Below, in pieces: positions 56,896-64,000 of a DNA stretch of 64,000 nucleotides. The notes below the pieces were generated by a model. The model was given only the letters and a program-made list of their open reading frames with translations, made no database searches and was not told where the DNA came from. The DNA is from Periconia sp. R9002 (lineage: Eukaryota > Ascomycota > Dothideomycetes > Pleosporales > Periconiaceae), in the NCBI GenBank assembly GCA_023627715.1, contig JAMAHW010000052.1, positions 62,001 to 126,000 of the forward strand. The letters are read 5' to 3'. The position numbers were made by a program, and so were the translations under genes. The first letter of the stretch is position 1, and each line of letters starts with the position of its first letter.

Positions 56896-59390
56896 TCACT
56901 CCTCTGGATTTCCACCCTCGGCTAGCGGTAATCTATTAGACCAACCACTAGGCTGTGCACTCCCAAGGAATTGACTTGGGGAGGGCCGGGTCCGATCGTC
57001 TAGACCAGCTAGCCCCTCGTTGGTGGATGTGAGCCCTTTTATTCCAATTTTCTCCAGGTCCCAATAGAAAAGTTTACTTTTGTTACATTGCCAGAGCAGC
57101 CGATCCACGAATTGAGCCGGTTCATAGCGGGTCGGATCCGTCCAAGAGTGGATGTTGATATTTTCGTCAATGATTGTGGAGACGTCGTCAAAATCGCCAA
57201 ATGGCTGCCTGATGAGGCTAAGCAACTGGAAAGAACATGTCTTCAGCGTGAGATTTCCATCAGGCGGAATGATGAAGGGTTTCACATTGATCTCCCTCGA
57301 GGATGTTTTGTTGAAATCTGGTTCTGCAAATTCGAAAAGTGCATCAGGGAGCACCGTCGCCTGCCTCTCCATCGATGTGGTGCGGAATTCGGTATAGTCT
57401 TTGTCTGCAGATATGATGGTGTCGAAGTATGTTGTAAGTACTCCGTGTAGTTTTTGTGCAACCGGATCAGAGGCACTGCAGTATTCGAGAACTTGAATAC
57501 AATGCCAAGTTTTCTCCAAGTCTTTCTCTATTAAAGTCGAACTCACTTTGTGAAGTTTGCTTTGTACGATCCAATAGAGTAGAATGATCGCGGTAGTAAA
57601 TGATTGACAGATGACCAGCCAGCAACGTCTGAAGATGCTTTCCTGATCCAACATAAGCTTCAGAATCGTTGATGAATGACGGGCCGCTTGATGACTGCCT
57701 TCGAATGCATGCAGGAGAGTTTCATTGCTCTCATCTAAATATCTGCCCGTGTCTCGCATCTCCACTACCTGGGATGCCATCTGGCGATACAGGAGAATGA
57801 TGGCACCCAAGTACAAGAGATGGACATGGTACATTGAACGACGTACTTCAAGCGCGATATCATCGCGAGTCAAATTCGACAGGTGCATCGCCTTCGGCAA
57901 TGCTTTGTACCATAATTCGAGGTCATGCATCATAGTTTTAACAGACGCAGCTGCAAGAGCGCCAAACGATGCCTGTGTTCGTACGATATTGGATTTCAGT
58001 AGCGCGATCTTTGCCATCTCGCTTTTTACAACTTCAATGGCTCAGCAATAGTTATTGTTCTGCGTGTATAATATGGCAATACCCACGGTCGCTCAAGTCC
58101 GATTGTTCTTGGACACCCAATTCAAAAAGCTACGAAGCTTGTTAACTTCAAGGCTCGAGTCAGCTCGATAATTTGACTAACCATTTGTTCAGTTTGCATG
58201 TCACTGCCTGAAACATACCCTAGAGTTGAAGAAAGCCATCTGAGTCAAGTCAGCTGCACAGTCGATAGCCTGATAAGAATACTGTGATACACACCCAGAG
58301 AGAAACAAGAAAGTCCTCCGCGTTCTTCGGTAGTCTGCCCACTGAAGTTTCATTTGCTCTGGCGGGTTTATGAGATTCATTCTTTGGCATAGGCCCAATC
58401 CAACATCTACCGCGACCAGTCAGTGCAGTCAAGATATTATCAGGAAGCTCATACCGACGTATGCTAATGCTACTGTCGCTTTGCCAAAAACGTTGAACAT
58501 AGCAAACAAACAGCAGACTTTCAGCGCATCTAGAGTATTGTGCTCGATCAAATAGTCGTGGTAGTGTTTGGCGATTCCATAAAACACTTGTTCAATTGAG
58601 GATTCAGTCAAGTGATGAGTATATTGAATTCCAATCGCCACCACGGCCGATATACAGCAAAGAGCGCTTGCTTTCTGGGTGTATGAACTGCTATCCGAGG
58701 ACAACACGGCGCGGTGCTTGTCAACTTGTTGCTTCGTGAAGACATGGAACAGTTTCCCGCTGCAACTAAAAAAATCTGTAATTCCTCTCTCCATATTTGC
58801 GTCGTCAGCCTTTAGCCAGGAGAGAAGTGGGTAGCCGGTTTGTTCGTCATTCACAACATCTTGATCGCTTCGAGTATTTAACTCTGCTTGTAGAGCGATG
58901 ATAGACCGCAAGAGAGAGTTATTATATATCGGAGCCTTGAAATTTGTTCCTTCAGTTCCGGACTCGCTCGATTTGCTTCCACTTCCAGCTGAGTTTATGA
59001 CAGACTCTATGTCAACACCATTCCGGATGGCGTCAAGAGTTCGAATCGCTTCGTCCTGGGAATCGATCTGGAGCTTCTTCACAAGGCTTTCTAGTGCCTC
59101 CAGTCGAGATTCTACTGCGCGCTTTTTGGTTACTGAAGGTGCTCCGGGGTAAGTACACTCTTGATTTCCACGTTTCGTACAAGCAGAGCATTGCGGCTGC
59201 TGCCCATCACACTGAATGTCATTAGCGCGTAACGAATAACACCAGCTTATAAATATCAAACCTTTACTTTGAAACGGCGACAAGGCACACAAGCCTCATT
59301 GATTCGACGTTTGATTACTCGCCGAGAATCACCGCTATTACCTGCAGGGCCATCGGGTGGGGGACCAGGCTGTATATTCCTGAAAACCAT
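56896..59390 (-). CDS. Zn2Cys6 transcription factor with fungal MHR domain
   Basis: Six exons on the minus strand (59262-59390, 58455-59211, 58295-58406, 58182-58239, 58087-58129, 56896-58040) join in phase to 747 residues. The binuclear zinc cluster spans intron 1: EACVPCRRFKVK joins CDGQQPQCSACTKRGNQEC, with six Cys in the canonical spacing. A coiled-coil dimerisation stretch follows (RAVESRLEALESLVKKLQ). The middle-homology region has the family landmarks across three introns: ALAYVDVGLGLCQRMNL, RTFLFLSGWLSSTLGYVSG, then KSEMAKIALLK. It should bind CGG half-sites as a dimer and regulate unknown targets. The 43-base fifth exon is inferred from phase and from similarity of the joined text, so it is the least certain junction. 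Confidence 0.85.
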
Positions 59391-60085
59391 ATTGACAGTA
59401 ACCGGATTAGAATAAATTCATCACTACTTATCGTTCATAAATCTTGACGATTTCAAAGTGTTGAGTTATTCAAGTGGTCCATGACGTAGCGAGAGTGGGG
59501 CATATTCGCCAAGGCGAGTACTCGGCACTGTACCTGGGTACCTTGACCAACATACTGACTGGGGGGCCACCCGCCCACAGGCCCACGACTTCAACCGACT
59601 GGGGTATCCGCCAAAGCGCTGCGGGCTAATGGACAATATGCTTTCCGCCGATGAGTCGTCTCTGTCGTGCGAGCTCGTATCATCCTTCCCAACTTCAATG
59701 CTACATGGAACGCTCCAACCGCCCGAGTTCTGCCCAATCGAACCTTGGTCCAGCATGGTTCGGGGTCAAGCCTCGACCCGTAACTTTCCAACCGATGCTC
59801 CACCAATTTCAAACTTCCTTCCCATCTCCGAGCCGTCCTCCCTACTCTTCTCCACCCGCCGAGAAATCGTCCGCCATCATGGTTTTTCAACACGACATAA
59901 AAGAGGCTTTGTTCCTCCCTCTCTTTTGCTTCCTCACCCCGCTGCCAAGGTGGCAGTGCTTGGGCATCATTCGACAGCCTTCATTCAACAATCGACATCA
60001 ATGATTTTCAGTGACATACACGTTCGTTCCACACTTATTTTCCATTCCCATCAGGATATCTGCTTACCGTTTCTGTAGCAATACT

Positions 60086-60535
60086 AACATTCATCGCCGC
60101 ATCGCCGCATCGCCCAATCCCCACCGAAGTCGTTTCCGTATGTCCTACATCTTCCTCAGAGCGCCGTCCTCGTCCTAATGGCTTTTCTAGTTTGGCGCCA
60201 ACCGAGTTCGACTTCGCTCAATCAATCCATCCGTATGTGGTTCAATTCCAGTTGCTCTGTCGTTCTGGAGCCGGCTAATGCTTTCCCAGCTCAACAATAT
60301 TTCCGGAGATACAGCTGCACTCGCCGCAGCTGTCCCAACCACACCGCGCTGCTGTACGTCGAGCCTTAGACCATGTGTCTGCTTTCAGCTAATGTTCTAG
60401 CCTCATCGTCCTGATGAAATCTGTCTCCGCCGAATCAAGAGCTTCACCATTCGCCAATTTATGTGCCAGCCGTCTCAACCTTTCCTTTTGCCGGATAAGC
60501 CCTATTGTGTAATCTGCCATTGTTTCCCTATCTAG
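60086..60535 (+). CDS. Possible micro-exon gene (partial)
   Basis: Joining the exon up to 60137, then 60191-60232, 60290-60353 and 60401 onwards gives one coherent frame: SPPKSFPLAPTEFDFAQSI, then HPSTIFPEIQLHSPQLS, then PHRPDEICLRRIKSFTIRQF. Three introns of 47-57 bases with CTAAT branch points fall in matching phase, which is hard to get by chance. The frame meets a TAG at 60533-60535 unless a further intron (about 60463-60535) is removed. No ATG was found at the 5' end: a TAA precedes the first exon. It may be the middle of a gene whose start I cannot see, or a decaying gene. No family recognised. Confidence 0.35.
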
Positions 60536-61316
60536 GCACTTTTCGTACGCGGCAAGGCACAGGTCCACTCCGAATCGATATAGTGGTTAGTTACATGCTA
60601 TTTTACCCCATATCGTCCCGTGTTAAGAAATTGTTGCAGCGACCACATCCCTATCGTTACCGACATCGTCATCGTCATCGTCATCGTCCGGCAGTTCTCG
60701 TTTCGCAGCATCGGGGTGATCACGAAGGAATTCTTCTAGATCGGGAGACGTTGTACGTCACTTTAACCTTGTTGTTGATTTTAGCTTATCCTCTTCCAGC
60801 CTTTCCGGTAGTGTAGGGCGCCGTCGTCGTTGTCCTTGTCGCCGAGCCACACACGGGGTGCCTCATCCGGCAGCGCGTAATACGGATACGCCGGTAAGTT
60901 TTGTCGGAAGGCTTGAAACAAATATCATCATACTGAATTTTGTCATAGGGTTCGTGATCCTCAGGAGATCCACTTCCTGCTGGCCATCGCCATCGATTTC
61001 AACTTTTGGAGACATTGTATGTTCTGCTCCCCGTACTCCCTTTCCTCGAATTTGGCCCTTGCTGACCCCTTCCTAGGTGGATTGAGTAAGAATTGAGGTG
61101 GGTAGAATTGAGGTGGGTAGATGTGAGGAGTAGGACAGGGTATGTTTGCCTTGAACTTGCACGGCACCGGTGCTGCCCTTTCGCATCAACTAACTCTGCT
61201 ACTTTCAAGTTCAGCGGCGTCCTTATATATGTCGAAGGCTGTTCATGAATGATGTGAGCGCCATATCTAACCCACCTCGCAACATATCCTAACTCTGTCA
61301 GTCACACATTTTGCAG

Positions 61317-61600
61317 CCCAGCGCGATTCCGTGGTACGAGTACCATGCTCAGACACGCTGGTGGGTGCTTTCTTCTACATCTGTTCCGATGTTTGCGCGA
61401 AGCTAACGTACCAAGGGCTGCTGCCTACGTATGAAGACGTAATGGACAACAATCCGTTGGTTAGTGGTGTGGAAGGAGGAAGGCGGAAGTTGGGTGGTGG
61501 ATGGTTGGTTCGTTCCAGATTTCTCCGATTGATCTTGCCTGCTAACAATTCATAGATGGAACCATGGGACGGAGTTTTACTAACCAAAATCATTACATAA
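61317..61600 (+). CDS. Possible small two-exon gene (5' end unclear)
   Basis: A frame VPCSDTLVGAFFYICSDVCA ... TYEDVMDNNPL ends at a GTTAGT donor. After a 96-base intron with a CTAAC branch and ATAG acceptor (61460-61555) it continues MEPWDGVLLTKIIT to a TAA at 61600. A 63-base intron-like stretch (61254-61316) precedes it, but the upstream phase does not fit simply. No start codon is assigned and no family recognised. Confidence 0.3.
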
Positions 61601-62296
61601 TCTCATCACGTGGTAAGCCTCCTCAGTTCGTCCAGATGTCTTCTTCCATCGTTAACGCCGTGCCAGCGCACTTAGTTGCCTGTGTGCCCGTTCCGGCCAA
61701 GGACGTTTACCCAGTGTGCCCCCACCATGTGTCGATACCCAGGGTAGTTACTCTGTGAGGATCAAAATTCAATTTCATATTTTACGTAAGGCCTGCGAAT
61801 TCTTAAGCAAGACATGAGCAAAGTTGGGTTCGTCCGCCAGCCAAGACCACGGTTTTTTTGCTTTGCCATGCTCTGTTCATAGATTAGCAATTTACGTTTG
61901 CGATCTACGTTGCTTTTCCACCTGCATTGTGATTTGTGCTACTTACAGCTGCTCACTTGTCCATGACTATGAATGTTTTGTTCCCTATGTTCCGCCTCAC
62001 GCCGTACGTAGAAGTCATTTCAACTTGCCCAAAGCGTTCAGGTTCTGGGTTGCCGAGATACAGGTGGAGTGGCAAACGCGGGGGGGTTGCGATACCCTCG
62101 GTTTTGCGTATCATAGTACAACCCGCCAATAAAAGATTAAATTGTTTTCTGTTCAAGATATTTAAGGATGTTTCATTGTCTTTGGTGCGTGTGAGTCAGC
62201 GCCTGATGTTGAGGATCGCTCATAACGTTGTACTGGCTTTAGCCCGTAACGTTACGTCTTGATGTCTTTCATGTGTCGATACTGCTGGTAATGTGA

Positions 62297-62328
62297 TTGC
62301 GCATACAATAATTTGCGCATACAATAAT
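62297..62328 (+). repeat. Perfect tandem 16-base duplication
   Basis: TTGCGCATACAATAAT occurs twice without a spacer. Confidence 0.85.
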
Positions 62329-62581
62329 TACCACGGAACGGAGATTAGGCCTACTGCTTTAGTCTTGCGTTGATATAACTCGTGGTAAAATTCAAAATAA
62401 CCACCTAGGTATACATTTTTGGTTTCGTTGAGGCGATGGTAACGCAATCCATTCATTCCCATTGATGGGGTTGAGGTGCGAACTCTAATTGCATGTCCAC
62501 TATTGGTAGCGCTATTTTACTAGTAATCAAAATTGTGGCAATCACACTGTTGCCTACAACTAGCTTTCTCACGTGCATAGC

Positions 62582-62590
62582 TATATAAAT
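62582..62590 (+). promoter_or_regulatory. TATA box of the right-edge gene
   Basis: TATATAAAT lies about 130 bases before the ATG of the next gene, followed by a pyrimidine-rich leader (TCTGCCTCTTTTCC, CTCTTCATCTCC) typical of fungal transcription starts. Confidence 0.65.
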
Positions 62591-62718
62591 GCCGTCTGTC
62601 TGCCTCTTTTCCACTAACATCTTGTCTACTCTTCATCTCCATCGTCTTATTTCTACCCGCTAACTACTCTCTACGACAAACCACCAGTTTCCTACAGCCG
62701 CCGCTTAGTCATACCATC

Positions 62719-64000
62719 ATGGCTCCCCGCCCTCACCTGCTTGGTTTACCCCGCGAGCTACGCGACAAAATCTACGAATACTATGTTACACTCCCAGGAG
62801 GATACAAATACGATTTTGATGGAAATAAACTCATGACCATGGATGACAAACCCGTTGACTTGGCACTCATGCATACCTGCACGCTTGTTGCGCATGAGAT
62901 GCGAGGCTTTGCTCTCACTTACAACACAATCACATTCTCCTCGGTTTACAGTGAGAAGATGCGCTTGCTAGCCGGTTGGTTTGAATTCATCTTGGAGGAA
63001 TTGTATAAACTTAAACACCTTCTTCTGGTATGTTTCACCGACTTCATTACGGATGAGAATGCAGATGAGATTGTGGAGAAACTTGCGACTTGTCCAGAAT
63101 TGGCAGAGCATTTAACGGCGTCAACACCTCTCACAGTAGCAAATTTAAAATCATTCATCTTGTGGATGTCGAAGGCCTGTGGCCGATCGTCCTTTTATTC
63201 TCGTCGCCTCAGGCAAGACGTAGTTCGAATCATCTGTCAGATTCCCGGCTTTGACATGCCAGGTGCACTTCAATCGAGGTTAAGACCAGGGGAAGAAGAC
63301 TTTGTAAGTGCTGACTGGTTACCATGGAGTATACCGGATCAAAAGGAACTTGAGAGGATGACCATTCTGGTCGTTGGACGCCACGCCGATCATACAATTC
63401 GCGGTTGGTCACGAACAGATGCTCGTTCAAAATGGCGCATTTCAGCGACGGCTGCTGCTGTCAGATTTCTCGATTCAATATCAAAAACTCACCGTGGTTC
63501 TATACGCAATATACTATTAGTTGAGGATCATGAGGGAGTTGCTTACCCGGAATGTCACGCCCGTGGCTTGATACCATTCTGCCAGGAGAACCCCCGAGTT
63601 CGCGTGGAACGGCGTGTTAGTTTATGGAGAAACATCCTTTTAAGATGTGATGACGACAGTTTTTCCAAGCGTCGATCCCCTCATGGTAGGGTCGAATTTC
63701 GCGGGGAGATTAGGAAATCGGGTATTGAGGCTAGAGACATCCCTTTGGTGATTGGTAGTTGGCTTGAGGATGCTCACCAACTAGTTGCTGAAGGAATGCC
63801 GCCAGAATCCTTCAAGTTGAAGATAGATGGCGAACCGGGATTGGAATCATCTTCTGAAGTCTTTCAACTCGTCCAGGAACACGCAGCTTGGTTATCAGCC
63901 TTCGAAAAAGCTCACAGGCGTCATATGCATCACATGGAGTCATGGTATTATTTTGGTAATCCCCGGGGCAACTACGTCAATACGGTCCAAGACCTGGCTC
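62719..64000 (+). CDS. F-box-like (PRELRDKIY) fungal protein, 3' end missing
   Basis: The ATG at 62719 opens a frame of 427 codons that runs off the right edge without a stop or intron. The start, HLLGLPRELRDKIYEYYVTL, is the common fungal N-terminal motif related to the F-box, followed by LALMHTCTLVAHEMRGFAL (the CKLISEE-like second helix) and a long body of unknown fold typical of these large lineage-expanded families. The body includes WYYFGNPRGNY near the end of what is visible. The F-box-like part may contact Skp1, but many members have lost key residues and no target is known. The TATA box and CT-rich leader just upstream support the start. Confidence 0.8.
   Translation, partial: MAPRPHLLGLPRELRDKIYEYYVTLPGGYKYDFDGNKLMTMDDKPVDLALMHTCTLVAHEMRGFALTYNTITFSSVYSEKMRLLAGWFEFILEELYKLKHLLLVCFTDFITDENADEIVEKLATCPELAEHLTASTPLTVANLKSFILWMSKACGRSSFYSRRLRQDVVRIICQIPGFDMPGALQSRLRPGEEDFVSADWLPWSIPDQKELERMTILVVGRHADHTIRGWSRTDARSKWRISATAAAVRFLDSISKTHRGSIRNILLVEDHEGVAYPECHARGLIPFCQENPRVRVERRVSLWRNILLRCDDDSFSKRRSPHGRVEFRGEIRKSGIEARDIPLVIGSWLEDAHQLVAEGMPPESFKLKIDGEPGLESSSEVFQLVQEHAAWLSAFEKAHRRHMHHMESWYYFGNPRGNYVNTVQDLA

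Larger units (their letters stand above)
59391..62718. other. ORF-poor stretch with many canonical short introns
   Basis: No long ORF, but intron-like segments on the + strand follow one another: 60138-60190, 60233-60289, 60354-60400, 60586-60639, 60753-60799, 60894-60948, 61017-61076 and 61460-61555. Most have GTATGT, GTACGT, GTTAGT or GTAAGT donors and several have CTAAT, CTGAC or CTAAC before the acceptor. Simple repeats lie at 60661-60690 (CATCGT), 61091-61120 (15 bases twice) and 62297-62328 (16 bases twice). Confidence 0.45.

Noticed and set aside
1..64000. CRISPR arrays, operons, riboswitches, bacterial-type insertion sequences
   Set aside because: None seen; the intron-containing genes show a fungal nuclear sequence, where these are not expected.

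Overview
The window is chromosomal DNA of a filamentous ascomycete (Pezizomycotina). The reasons are: short spliceosomal introns of about 43-100 nt with GTRNGT donors and CTRAY branch points; a 5S rRNA gene standing alone among protein genes; and fungal-only families (HET, HeLo, DUF1996, TmpA-like, OTT_1508-type deaminase, Zn2Cys6 factor). I cannot assign a genus. Exon coordinates below come from reading splice sites and reading frames by eye.

Left part (1-25.4 kb), mostly ordinary gene space with long intergenic stretches: a Ser-rich disordered protein cut by the left edge; a 5S rRNA gene; a ubiquitin-conjugating (E2) fold gene with no ATG; a HeLo-domain protein; a frameshifted remnant; a secreted double-psi-barrel-like protein; an F-box protein divergently paired with an intact poly(ADP-ribose) polymerase; a TmpA-like membrane protein; a DUF1996 secreted protein; and an 8-cysteine small secreted protein.

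Middle part (25.4-59.4 kb), an accessory, partly AT-rich island full of self/non-self-type and decayed genes: a leucyl-tRNA synthetase relic without its catalytic core; a five-exon HET-NACHT-ankyrin receptor; an RHxAVHR-type hypothetical protein; a decayed MYND/Mss51-C gene; a secreted Cys-rich protein; several tandem and inverted repeats; a decayed NB-ARC gene; a chymotrypsin-fold-like protein with a GDCG motif joined to C2H2 fingers; a tail-anchored protein; two head-to-head small genes; a STAND-type N-terminal domain fused to an MBD4-like DNA glycosylase domain whose catalytic Asp is Asn; an OTT_1508-type deaminase; a large fungal gene split by an in-frame TGA; and a six-exon Zn2Cys6 regulator. 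The deaminase and the glycosylase fusion lie on the same strand with about 1.2 kb between them. This is the most suggestive pairing in the window for an undescribed nucleic-acid-directed system, but that is inference.

Right part (59.4-64 kb): an ORF-poor stretch holding a run of canonical short introns (possible micro-exon genes), then the start of a PRELRDKIY-type (F-box-like) gene running off the right edge.
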